Source of the DNA: Neorhizobium alkalisoli
GTDB taxonomy: Bacteria; Pseudomonadota; Alphaproteobacteria; Rhizobiales; Rhizobiaceae
Direction of reading: 5' to 3'
Assembly (NCBI RefSeq): GCF_002968635.1
Contig: NZ_PVBN01000009.1
Coordinates: 124,001-188,000, forward strand
DNA length: 64,000 bases
A model generated the notes under the pieces. The model saw only the letters and a program-made list of their open reading frames with translations. It had not been told where the DNA came from and searched no databases. The position numbers and the translations under genes are program-made. Below are positions 55,740-63,887 of the stretch, one piece after another; position 1 is the first letter of the stretch, and the number at the start of each line of letters is the position of its first letter.

Positions 55740-55861
55740 TGGTTAGTTCAGCTTTCCATGTCATGAAGAAATGGTCGTCTTATCGCAACAATGGGGCAGA
55801 TCTATCTTGGTGGCAACCGCTGAAGGGCGGTTTCAAAATGTCAACCAGGAAGGAAACGGAC

Positions 55862-56590
55862 ATGTCCCTCAACAAAGTCGTCCTCGTAACCGGCGCCTCG
55901 AGCGGCATAGGCGCCTCGATCGCCCGCGAACTTGGTGCCGCCGGAGCAAAGGTCATGCTCGGCGCGCGCCGCACCGATCGGCTGGATGCGCTCGCCGAAG
56001 AGATCAACGCAACGGGTGGTGAAGCACTGACCCGCCGGCTGGATGTCACCGACCGCACCGATGTCGCCGCCTTCGCGGACGCGGCGCGCCAGGCCTGGGG
56101 TCGCGTCGACGCGATCGTCAACAATGCCGGCGTCATGCCGCTTTCGCTGATGGCCTCCATGAAGGTCGACGAATGGGACCGGATGGTCGACGTCAACATC
56201 AAGGGAGTGCTCTACGGCATCGCCGCAGTGCTGCCGGAGATGAGCGCGCGAGGCTCCGGCCATATCATCAACATCGCCTCCATCGGAGCACTGTCCGTCT
56301 CGCCGACGGCCGCCGTCTATTGTGCGACGAAATATGCGGTGCGGGCAATCTCGGACGGGCTCAGACAGGAGCACGACAACATCCGCGTCACCTGCATCCA
56401 TCCCGGCGTGGTTGAAAGCGAGCTCGCCGAGACGATCACCGATCCGGTCGCCGCAGAGGCCATGAAGACCTACCGCGCCATCGCGCTGAAGCCTGACGCG
56501 ATCGGCCGGGCCGTGCGCTTTGCCATCGAGCAGCCGGAGGACGTCGATGTCAACGAGATCGTCGTTCGTCACACCCGGGCAGCCCATTGA
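55862..56590 (+). CDS. Short-chain dehydrogenase/reductase
   Basis: A 242-residue classical SDR: cofactor loop TGASSGIGASIARELG, NNAG at about residue 87, catalytic Ser in INIASIGAL and YxxxK in YCATKYA. The basic residues after the first strand (GARRTDRL) favour NADPH. ATG at 55862 after AGGAAGGAAACGGAC; a second in-frame ATG at 55838 has a poorer site. Followed after 11 bases by an Atu4866-type gene and controlled probably by the divergent LysR. Confidence 0.9.
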   Translation: MSLNKVVLVTGASSGIGASIARELGAAGAKVMLGARRTDRLDALAEEINATGGEALTRRLDVTDRTDVAAFADAARQAWGRVDAIVNNAGVMPLSLMASMKVDEWDRMVDVNIKGVLYGIAAVLPEMSARGSGHIINIASIGALSVSPTAAVYCATKYAVRAISDGLRQEHDNIRVTCIHPGVVESELAETITDPVAAEAMKTYRAIALKPDAIGRAVRFAIEQPEDVDVNEIVVRHTRAAH

Positions 56591-56601
56591 GGACCGCAGC
56601 C

Positions 56602-56946
56602 ATGGACCGCCGCTACTTCATCCTCACTGCCGCCGCATCTCTGGGTGCCGCGTTTTCTCATCGAGCCATCGCCGAGGAACCCATGAACAACCTGACCGAG
56701 ACCCGAACCCAGAGCCATCCCTATGCCGGCATGTGGGTGACCGAAGACGGCTACATCCGCCACGAGCTGCTGCCGAACGGCCGTTATGACGAGGCGCGCG
56801 GAACCCGTAAGAGCGCCTATCAGGGGCGCTATACGGTGACCGGCAACCACATCGACTACTGGGACGATACCGGTTTCACTGCCGACGGCGAGTTCATCGA
56901 CGGTGTACTGCATCACGCCGGCATGATCCTCCATCGGGAGAAGTAG
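56602..56946 (+). CDS. Atu4866-family exported protein
   Basis: A 114-residue protein with a leader (MDRRYFILTAAASLGAAFSHRAIAEE) and a compact beta domain: HPYAGMWVTEDGYIRHELLPNGRYDEARG, YQGRYTVTGNHIDYWDDTGF and GVLHHAGMILHRE. This is the Atu4866 family, first seen in Agrobacterium, of a small lipocalin-like barrel without known activity. It is linked to the SDR gene as an operon. ATG at 56602; an upstream TTG at 56587 is also in frame. Confidence 0.85.
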   Translation: MDRRYFILTAAASLGAAFSHRAIAEEPMNNLTETRTQSHPYAGMWVTEDGYIRHELLPNGRYDEARGTRKSAYQGRYTVTGNHIDYWDDTGFTADGEFIDGVLHHAGMILHREK

Positions 56947-56989
56947 CGGCCGAGTCGAAGGCCCAGGCCACGATATCGAGGGAGGCAGA

Positions 56990-57814
56990 TCACGAGCGAT
57001 GGTGTCTTTTGCCGGTGCCATTTCCCATGGAAGAAGATCGTCCACCCCTGCCGTTTTGTGCCTGAAAACGGACGTAACAGCTTCCCTCGATGTCGATTTC
57101 GATTGCGGCTTCGACCCCGAATACGTCGCGGATGCGTTCGGCCGTCAGCACCTCGAAAGGCCTGCCGACCGCGACCAGCCGCCCGCCTTGCATCACGGCA
57201 ATCCGGTCACAAAACATGGCAGCGTGGTTGAGGTCGTGCAATGCCGCGACCACCGTGAGGCCCTGCCGACGGACGAGATCAAGCAGACCGATCTGGTGGC
57301 CGATGTCCAAATGGTTCGTCGGCTCGTCGAGCAGCAGGATCTTCGGCTGCTGGGCAAGCGCGCGGCCGATATGCAGGCGCTGGCGCTCGCCGCCCGAAAG
57401 CGTATGCCAAAGCCGGCCGGCAAGATGGGCCATGTCTACATTTGCAAGGGTTGCCTCGACGATCGCATCGTCATTCGCCGACCAGGGCGACAGGGGGCCG
57501 AGATAAGGCGTGCGCCCAAGCTCGACCGCCTGTCTGGCGGTGATCCGGTCCGCGGTTTCGGCCTGCTGTTCCACCAGAGCCAGATGCCGCGCAACCTCGC
57601 GCCGGCCGAGCCTGCCGATCGGTACGCCATCCAGAATGACCTCGCCGGACCGCGGCTTGCGGATGCCGGAAAGCAATGCCATCAAACTCGTCTTTCCCGA
57701 GCCGTTCGGACCGATGAGGCCGAGAAATTCCCCTTCCCTGACCTCGAGCGAGACGCCGTCCACGATAGGCGCTCCGCCTACGCCCCAGGAAATATTGCTG
57801 GCCGAGAGCGTCAT
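56990..57814 (-). CDS. ABC transporter ATPase, BtuD/FecE-like, of the B12-riboswitch operon
   Basis: A 274-residue ATPase with Walker A (GPNGSGKTS), signature LSGGERQRLHIGRAL, Walker B ILLLDEPTNHLD and switch His in ALHDLNHAA. The last 25 residues are a basic low-complexity tail. It overlaps the permease gene by four bases and is the last gene of a binding protein - permease - ATPase operon preceded by a cobalamin riboswitch, so corrinoid uptake is the best guess. Confidence 0.88.
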   Translation of the reverse strand: MTLSASNISWGVGGAPIVDGVSLEVREGEFLGLIGPNGSGKTSLMALLSGIRKPRSGEVILDGVPIGRLGRREVARHLALVEQQAETADRITARQAVELGRTPYLGPLSPWSANDDAIVEATLANVDMAHLAGRLWHTLSGGERQRLHIGRALAQQPKILLLDEPTNHLDIGHQIGLLDLVRRQGLTVVAALHDLNHAAMFCDRIAVMQGGRLVAVGRPFEVLTAERIRDVFGVEAAIEIDIEGSCYVRFQAQNGRGGRSSSMGNGTGKRHHRS

Positions 57815-58839
57815 CCGCGTCCCCTCCTCTGCCCAAGAACGAAAGCGAAGGCCGGCGCTCCGACAAGGGCGGTGATCACCCCGATCGGCAAGACCTGACC
57901 CGGGATCAGAACGCGGGAAAGGACGTCCGCCAGGATCATGAAGACGGCGCCGATCAACGCGGCCGCCGGCAGCAGCACGCTATGGCGGATACCGACCAGC
58001 ATGCGCGCCGCATGCGGAATGACCAGCCCGACAAAGCCGATGGAGCCGACGATCGACACCATGACCGCGGTCATCATCGCGGAGATGCCAACCAGCGCGA
58101 GATAGGTGCGACGAACCGAAATGCCGAGCGAGGCCGCCGATTCCGCGCCGAAGGTGAAGGCGTCAAGCGATCGGGCATGCCAGAGGCAAACCAGAAGACC
58201 GGCCAATGCGGCAGGAATGGCCAGCCAGGCATCCGGCCAGCGGACACCCGACAGATTGCCGAGCAGCCAGAACATGATGCCACGTGCCTGTTCTGCAGTC
58301 GCCGCCTTGGTGACGATGAAGGAGGTGAGCGCATTGAAGAGCTGCGAGCCGGCAACCCCTGCCAGGATGATCGCCGCCGTTCCTCTCCCCGCCTTGACGG
58401 CCAGCAGGCTGACAAGGGCGAAGGCGACGAGCGCTCCGAAAAAAGCGCCCATCGGAAGCGTCATCATGCCGGTCCCGAGACCGAGGATTGCCACGCTCAC
58501 GGCGCCGGTGGAAGCGCCCGCCGAAATCCCGAGGATATAAGGATCAGCGAGAGGATTGCGCAGCAGCGATTGCAGCACCACGCCGGACAAGGCCAGTGCC
58601 GCGCCACAGCACCCCGCCACCACCGCCCTGCTCAGCCGATAGCTCCAGACGATGCCTTCGTCGATCGGCTCTAGCGGATAGCCCGCATCCCACAGCCGGT
58701 TGGCGACCGTCTTGGCCACCACCCCGAACGGGATCGAGGTCTCACCGATCGCTGCCCCCAGCCACAAGACTGCGACGAGGACCACAAGCGCCATTGAAAT
58801 GGCACCCGTTCGACCGATGGATGCGACTGCGCCTCTCAC
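57811..58839 (-). CDS. ABC transporter permease, BtuC/FecCD-like
   Basis: A 342-residue FecCD-type permease with about ten hydrophobic segments: LSGVVLQSLLRNPLADPYILGISAGAS, and VGSIGFVGLVIPHAARMLVGIRHSVLLPAAALIG, the loop contacting the ATPase. It overlaps both neighbouring genes by four bases. FecCD permeases carry iron-siderophores, heme or B12; the upstream riboswitch favours a corrinoid. Confidence 0.88.
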   Translation of the reverse strand: MRGAVASIGRTGAISMALVVLVAVLWLGAAIGETSIPFGVVAKTVANRLWDAGYPLEPIDEGIVWSYRLSRAVVAGCCGAALALSGVVLQSLLRNPLADPYILGISAGASTGAVSVAILGLGTGMMTLPMGAFFGALVAFALVSLLAVKAGRGTAAIILAGVAGSQLFNALTSFIVTKAATAEQARGIMFWLLGNLSGVRWPDAWLAIPAALAGLLVCLWHARSLDAFTFGAESAASLGISVRRTYLALVGISAMMTAVMVSIVGSIGFVGLVIPHAARMLVGIRHSVLLPAAALIGAVFMILADVLSRVLIPGQVLPIGVITALVGAPAFAFVLGQRRGRG

Positions 58840-59870
58840 TTGGCGAGGCCCGCGCCAGCAATCGCATCGGCCAGCGCCTCGATGCCTTCAATGGTGCGGA
58901 TCGTCGGGTTCATGGCTTGCGCATCCATGTCGAAGACATGGCCGCTCCTGACAGCCGGCATCAGGCTCGCGACAGGATCGGCACCCAGGAATTTGTGTTT
59001 CGCCTCGACGCTGTCCAGTGGATAACGGCGGCGATCCATTGCCCCGGCGACGATCATGGTCGGATTGGCCTTGGCGATCGTCTCCCAGCCCACCGTCGGC
59101 CATTCGTCATCCGTCTTGATGATATTTTCGATCCCGAGAGCCGACATGATGTAGCCCGGCGCACCATTTTTGCCCGCCACGTAAGGGTCGGCATCCTGCT
59201 GAGCACTCGAGAACCAGAAGACGGCGGAAAGCCTGCTTTCGACGGACGCGACCTTGGCACGTGCCGCCGCTTCACGCCGTTTGAGATCGGCCACCACTTC
59301 CTCGCCCTTGTCCTGCACGTCGTAGATTTTCGCGAGATCGCGAATCTCCCGATGGACGAGGTCCATGGAGAAGACCTGATGGCGGACGCCGTCGCTGGTG
59401 GTGGAATTTTCCTTGCCCATGCAATCGGACGGCGACGTGTAGACCGCGATGCCCAATTCCTCGAACTGTTCAGGCTTGGCGACGACGCCCTCCGGCCCGA
59501 CCTGCCATTGAAACTGTACGGTGATGATGTCCGGCTTTTTGCCGAGCACGCTTTCGAAGCTCGGATCGTTGTCGGCGAGGCGCTCTATCCTGCCGTTGAT
59601 CTCCTCATAGTCCTTCAGGACAGGGCCTACCCACAGCGCAGTGCCGGCCACCTTGTCCGCAAGACCGAGGAGATAGAGGATCTCGGTGCTGCTCTGGCCG
59701 ATCGAGACCGTACGGGATGGCGCCTTCTCGAACGTTATCTGCCGGCCGCAGTTCTCAAGCGTGAGAGGATAGTTCGTTTCTGCCGCCACGGCGCTGTGGA
59801 ATAGCCCGGAAGCAAACAAAGATAGGATGCACAAGCCTGCGCTGAGCGGCCGCTTGGAAATGGTCGTCAT
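58836..59870 (-). CDS. ABC transporter periplasmic binding protein (BtuF/FepB-like)
   Basis: A 344-residue class III binding protein with a signal peptide (to AVAAE near residue 30), then RTVSIGQSSTEILYLLGLADKVAGTALW and the long backbone helix. It is the first large gene after the cobalamin riboswitch. It is longer than typical BtuF (about 270), so a corrinoid precursor or a different metal complex is also possible. Confidence 0.85.
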   Translation of the reverse strand: MTTISKRPLSAGLCILSLFASGLFHSAVAAETNYPLTLENCGRQITFEKAPSRTVSIGQSSTEILYLLGLADKVAGTALWVGPVLKDYEEINGRIERLADNDPSFESVLGKKPDIITVQFQWQVGPEGVVAKPEQFEELGIAVYTSPSDCMGKENSTTSDGVRHQVFSMDLVHREIRDLAKIYDVQDKGEEVVADLKRREAAARAKVASVESRLSAVFWFSSAQQDADPYVAGKNGAPGYIMSALGIENIIKTDDEWPTVGWETIAKANPTMIVAGAMDRRRYPLDSVEAKHKFLGADPVASLMPAVRSGHVFDMDAQAMNPTIRTIEGIEALADAIAGAGLAK

Positions 59871-59932
59871 AATATTTCCCCGAAATGTGATGTGATGCCG
59901 ACCCTGAACAGGCCGCAGATATCAGGATGCCG

Positions 59933-60016
59933 TCAAAGCACCTGGTCGCCCCAGCGATGATGGAGATTCGGGAAATACGATGCACAAAAGCGCGATGAAG
60001 CGCGGATGATGGTCAT
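59933..60016 (-). CDS. 27-codon small ORF between riboswitch and binding-protein gene
   Basis: A short frame starting MTIIRASSRFCASYF and ending RWGDQVL, with a strong ribosome site GAAGAGGAGAAAGAC before its ATG. It begins about 50 bases after the riboswitch and ends 62 bases before the next start. I recognise no family. It may be a leader peptide or a small protein; the strong site is the reason to list it. Confidence 0.4.
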   Translation of the reverse strand: MTIIRASSRFCASYFPNLHHRWGDQVL

Positions 60017-60065
60017 GTCTTTCTCCTCTTCGGGCATCCCCGCCCGTGACGATGGATCGATGTTC

Positions 60066-60272
60066 GACGGCAGGTCTCCTGGCTTGCGGATATCTGTCGC
60101 CCATCTGCCTTCCCGCGCCGAGATCGGCGCAGTGGCATGGTGCCTTTCGGCGCCACGAGGATGGACGGCAATCCGCTTACAGTTGCGGGGGCAGCCACGG
60201 CATTGGATCCCCTTCGGGTCATCCGCACCGTATTCCCTTTTGATCCCGTCGCCTTTGGCTTCGGGAACCGTC
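60066..60272 (-). ncRNA. Cobalamin (B12) riboswitch
   Basis: On the minus strand all conserved blocks occur in order: an opening GACGGTT, GGGAATACGGTGCGG, the hallmark GGCTGCCCCCGCAACTGTAA with GCGG, then GCCACTG, GCGGGAAGGC and the closing AGCCAGGAGACCTGCCGTC, which pairs back with the start (P1). B12 binding should lower expression of the ABC operon downstream (58836-59870 and on), about 195 bases from its first large gene. The mode (translation or termination) is not clear; I see no T-rich terminator. Confidence 0.96.
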
Positions 60273-60478
60273 ATCGCCAGATAAAGGCCAGCCTGTCTTC
60301 CCGTCAAGCGGGAAAAGACAGCAGTCAAAGCCCCGACGATCAGGCGCGAGGTTCGGCTCCGGCTCGGATCGATGACTTCGGTCGAAATCCACCCGGCGAA
60401 ATGCGGGCCATGGGTGAGGAGAAGCATATCAAGCCCCGTGTCGTATATTCACTCTCAGAAAGTGACACGGCCTGCATA

Positions 60479-60493
60479 TGTAATGTTATTACA
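60479..60493. promoter_or_regulatory. Zur-like palindrome in the promoter of the B12-riboswitch operon
   Basis: TGTAATGTTATTACA is a 6-3-6 palindrome resembling Zur operators of Rhizobiales as I recall them. On the minus strand it fills the 17-base spacer between TTGACG (60501-60496) and a weak TATGCA -10 (60478-60473), the classic place for a repressor. It lies 206 bases upstream of the riboswitch. Confidence 0.55.
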
Positions 60494-60618
60494 TTCGTCA
60501 AATGGAAAGTTGCACAATAACGCTTCGATCGGGCCGCCGGGCTTCGGTTCTTGAAGCGCGCTGGTGGCCGGCACCTGGGCCAGCCACCAGCTTTTTCGCC
60601 ATACATTTTGTCTTCGGT

Positions 60619-61635
60619 CTAAACCCGAAGCAGCGTCTTGATCGCGCGACGCTCGTCCATCGCCCGATAACCTTCGGCGACATCGGCGAGCGGCACTTCG
60701 AGGTCGAATACCTTTCCGGGATTGATCTTGCGGGTCAGCACCAAATCCATCAGGTAGGGCAGGAAGCGACGCACGGGAGCCGGCCCGCCCATCAGGCTTT
60801 TCTGGGCGAAGAAGAGGTTCTGCCCGTCGAGCTGCACGCCATGCGGCACTCCCACAAAGCCGATATGACCTCCCGGTCGGGCGCAGTTCATGGCCTGCAT
60901 CATGGATTCCTGCGTCCCCACGCATTCAAGAACCGATTCCGCCCCGACGCCGCCGGTCAGTTCCTTGATCCGGGCGACGCCGTCATCGCCGCGTTCCGAG
61001 ACGATGTGGGTAGCGCCGAATTCGAGCGCCAAGTCCTGACGGCTTTTGTGGCGGCTCATCGCGATGATTTTTTCGGCGCCCATCTGCTTGGCGGCAAGCA
61101 CACCCATCAGTCCGACCGCGCCGTCACCCACGACCACGGCCGTCGAGCCGGGCTGCACCCGTGCCGCGTCGGCAGCATACCAGCCGGTGCCGAGCACATC
61201 CGATGCGGCGAGCAGGCTCGGGATGAGATCGTCGGACGGCATCTCGGCGGTCGCCACCAACGTTCCATCGGCAAGCGGCACGCGGGCATAAGGCGCCTGT
61301 GCACCGGACATGAATTCGCGCTGCTCACAGGAGGATTGGAAGCCGAACCGGCAATGCGGGCATGTGTTGTCGGAGATGCAGAAGGAGCCCACCACGAACT
61401 GGCCGGGCTTTACCGTCTTCACTGCATCACCGACTTCCACGACAACACCACAGTATTCGTGCCCCATATGGGACGGACCGTCCGTTGGCTGGAGACCGCG
61501 ATAAGGCCAGAGATCCGAACCGCAGACGCAGGAGGCCGACAGCTTGATGATGGCGTCGGTCGGCTTGAGGATTTTCGGCTCCGCCACTTCGTCGCAGCGG
61601 ATATCGCCTTTGCCGTGAAGAACAGTCGCTAGCAT
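60619..61635 (-). CDS. Zinc-dependent alcohol dehydrogenase
   Basis: A 338-residue MDR-type dehydrogenase: catalytic zinc ligands in CVCGSDLW and HMGHEYCG, structural zinc Cys in CPHCRFGFQSSCEQ, and the NAD loop VVGDGAVGLMGVLAA. Substrate unknown. It is the last gene of an operon with an MFS transporter and a cyclophilin-like protein (26-base gap to the latter). ATG at 61635 after AAAGGAAT. Confidence 0.92.
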   Translation of the reverse strand: MLATVLHGKGDIRCDEVAEPKILKPTDAIIKLSASCVCGSDLWPYRGLQPTDGPSHMGHEYCGVVVEVGDAVKTVKPGQFVVGSFCISDNTCPHCRFGFQSSCEQREFMSGAQAPYARVPLADGTLVATAEMPSDDLIPSLLAASDVLGTGWYAADAARVQPGSTAVVVGDGAVGLMGVLAAKQMGAEKIIAMSRHKSRQDLALEFGATHIVSERGDDGVARIKELTGGVGAESVLECVGTQESMMQAMNCARPGGHIGFVGVPHGVQLDGQNLFFAQKSLMGGPAPVRRFLPYLMDLVLTRKINPGKVFDLEVPLADVAEGYRAMDERRAIKTLLRV

Positions 61636-61661
61636 GATTGCAATTCCTTTCAGCAGGTTTT

Positions 61662-62111
61662 TCAGAGTGGCTCGATGCGGAGCGGGAACTCGCCGCGCGT
61701 GAGCAAGGGCTCGATGCCGCCGTCCAAGCGGCCGAGCCGGATCAGATCGCGTGTGGAAACGTAGCTCTCGTAAAAGAAGGCAAGATTGCCCCAGGGGACG
61801 TAGTAGCACAGGTCGCCGGGAGCGGCATTCGGGAATGGCCCCCTGGCTTCGAGGTTGAGCTTGCGCGGCAGATAGGCGATCTTTTCGTTGTTGGCGAAAT
61901 CCGAAATCGTGAGAGCAAGGGGCAGCATCGAGCAGAAGTCGCGGGCAGACGGGTTGTCGTAGAGCGTGGCCGTGAAGTCCTGATCGGCAAAGGTGAAGCG
62001 TATCTTCATGGCCATGTCCTTCTGAGGCAGCGCCGGACGCGGCAGTAAGACGCCGGCGACCGCGCCGCCGAGCAAGGTCCGGCGCGTCATCGAGGGAGCT
62101 TGCGGTTTCAT
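61662..62111 (-). CDS. Cyclophilin-like fold protein with exported leader
   Basis: A 149-residue protein with a twin-arginine-like leader (TRRTLLGGAVAGVLL) and a domain with FTATLYDNPSARDFCSMLPLALTISDFANNEKIAYLP, the pattern of the cyclophilin-like 2 family. It overlaps the MFS stop by four bases (ATGA). Its function is unknown; the family is often near oxidoreductases in detoxification operons. A later ATG (MTRRTLL) is also possible. Confidence 0.7.
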   Translation of the reverse strand: MKPQAPSMTRRTLLGGAVAGVLLPRPALPQKDMAMKIRFTFADQDFTATLYDNPSARDFCSMLPLALTISDFANNEKIAYLPRKLNLEARGPFPNAAPGDLCYYVPWGNLAFFYESYVSTRDLIRLGRLDGGIEPLLTRGEFPLRIEPL

Positions 62112-63298
62112 TTTGAACGCTCCCAATCAAACCAGGCTGCCCACGCGGCCAGTGAAGATCCAAGCAGCAAGACTGCGGCAAAGACGAACGAACTCCACCA
62201 ACCAGTCCAATCGAAAAGAAGGCCGCCGGCTGCCGCCCCGATCGTGATGGCAAACTGGATGACCGCCACCTGAAGACCTCCGCCAGCCTCCGCATCGTCG
62301 TGCAGAACCCGGCTCAGCCACGTTCCCCAGCCGACCGGCGCAGCAGTGCCGAAAAAGCCCCACCCGATGAGCAAGCCCGCGACGGCAAGCTTGATCGAGT
62401 CGAATGCGATCAGCATTACGGCAATCCCTGCCATCACGAGGGGAATGGCAATCACGACCGAATAGAGACGTGTGGCAAGCAGGCGGCTGATGCACCAGGT
62501 TCCTGCGACACCGGCCAACCCCATCAACAACAGGACAAGAGATAGAGCGGAAACGGAATAATTCGAGACGGACTCCAGGAAGGGCCGAAGATAGGTGAAC
62601 AGCGCAAACTGCCCCATGAACAGCAGCAGGATGGCCGTCATGCCGAGCGCGACCTGGCGGCGCCTCAGAAGCCGAAAGACGTTGCCCGCCACCCTGCGCC
62701 GGCGGGGCGGAAGGGAGGGCATGCTCATCCATTGCCAGATGAGAGCGAGGAATGCCAAAGGCACCACCAAGAAGAAGGTGCCCCGCCAGCCTATATAGTC
62801 GCCCAGAAAGCTTCCAAGCGGAGCCGAGATCGTGGCTGCAATGGCGTTGCCGGCATTCAGCATCGCAAGCCCCTTCGGCACGGCGCCCTCCGGCAGGAGA
62901 CGCATGACGACGGCGGTGGACATCGACCAGAAGCCGCCGATCGCGACGCCGAGCAGTGCGCGGCCGACCATCAGCACCGCATGATTGGGGGCAACCGTAA
63001 CGATAAGGCCGGAGACGATCAGCAGGAGCGAGAACGAAGACAGGACGACCTTGCGATCGATGTTCCGCGCGAGGCCTGCGATGAAAAGACTGGTGACCAC
63101 GGCGAACAGACCGGAGATCGAGATCACTTGCCCAGCCTGCCCCTCGCTCATACCGAGATCGCCGGCAATCGGGGTCAGGAGGCTGACCGGCATGAATTCC
63201 GAAGCAATCAGCACCGCGACGCATAGCGCCATGGACGCGACCGCGCCCCAGGCAGCGACGGGCTTGGCCAGGGTGTCGTCGAAAGTTACTTGTGCCAT
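62108..63298 (-). CDS. MFS transporter (AraJ/drug efflux-like)
   Basis: A 396-residue, 12-helix major facilitator protein starting MAQVTFDDTLAKPVAAWGAVASMALCV. The motif-A loop reads GLARNIDRKVVL, and GRALLGVAIGGFWSMSTAVVMRLLPEG is typical of DHA1-type efflux proteins. It heads the operon with the cyclophilin-like and alcohol dehydrogenase genes. ATG at 63298. Confidence 0.88.
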   Translation of the reverse strand: MAQVTFDDTLAKPVAAWGAVASMALCVAVLIASEFMPVSLLTPIAGDLGMSEGQAGQVISISGLFAVVTSLFIAGLARNIDRKVVLSSFSLLLIVSGLIVTVAPNHAVLMVGRALLGVAIGGFWSMSTAVVMRLLPEGAVPKGLAMLNAGNAIAATISAPLGSFLGDYIGWRGTFFLVVPLAFLALIWQWMSMPSLPPRRRRVAGNVFRLLRRRQVALGMTAILLLFMGQFALFTYLRPFLESVSNYSVSALSLVLLLMGLAGVAGTWCISRLLATRLYSVVIAIPLVMAGIAVMLIAFDSIKLAVAGLLIGWGFFGTAAPVGWGTWLSRVLHDDAEAGGGLQVAVIQFAITIGAAAGGLLFDWTGWWSSFVFAAVLLLGSSLAAWAAWFDWERSK

Positions 63299-63515
63299 AT
63301 GTTTTTCACGTCCCTGAGCGGAGCATGCGGTTACCTCCCTCACCACATCATCTAACACTCGGCAGGCGATCGAATTAGCGGCCGTAATTGACTTGCATTT
63401 ATCGACAGGCCGCATAAATGCGCGATGCGATGCGGGCTTTGGCCTCCTGTCTGCAATGGAATGGCGGCGCCGACCGAGCCGACGCCGCCACATCAATAGG
63501 CTGGTCCACGAAGCC

Positions 63516-63887
63516 CTACCGCGAGCCAAGGAACTGGATGATCGCGCGCCTTTCGTCGGCATTGTTGAAACGCTGCGCCATGCGCGTTCCGCGAACCATC
63601 GCGCCCGGGTTGGTCAGAAAGGTCTCGAGCGTTTCCGGGTTCCATGCGATTGCCGAATCCCGAAGAGCATCAGAATATTTGAAGCCTTCGGTCGTCCCGG
63701 CCGTTCGATCGACGATACCCTGCAGATGCGGCCCGACGCCGTTTTTAGGCGTTGCGATCTGATGGCACGTACCGCAACGTTGCTGAAACAGCCTCTGCCC
63801 GGCCGCGGCGTCGGCCTCTTGAGCGAGAGACGGCGTCGCGATGCCTAGGGAAACAAAAGTTAAGAGGTAAATGGCGGCCTTCTTCAA
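63516..63887 (-). CDS. Class I cytochrome c, linked to a molybdenum hydroxylase
   Basis: A 123-residue periplasmic cytochrome with a signal peptide (to LAQEAD) and heme site CGTCH, then GPHLQGIVDRTAG and distal Met in GTRMAQ. The start is a TTG at 63887 that overlaps the TGA of the upstream gene (TTGA), so it is translated with it. It probably takes electrons from that molybdenum enzyme. Similar in layout to the cytochrome at 43308 but not identical. Confidence 0.88.
   Translation of the reverse strand: MKKAAIYLLTFVSLGIATPSLAQEADAAAGQRLFQQRCGTCHQIATPKNGVGPHLQGIVDRTAGTTEGFKYSDALRDSAIAWNPETLETFLTNPGAMVRGTRMAQRFNNADERRAIIQFLGSR

Noticed and set aside
56990..57814. The FecE-type ATPase as the missing fhuC
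   Set aside because: It overlaps its permease gene by four bases and belongs to the B12-riboswitch operon; sharing with FhuB is possible but not shown.
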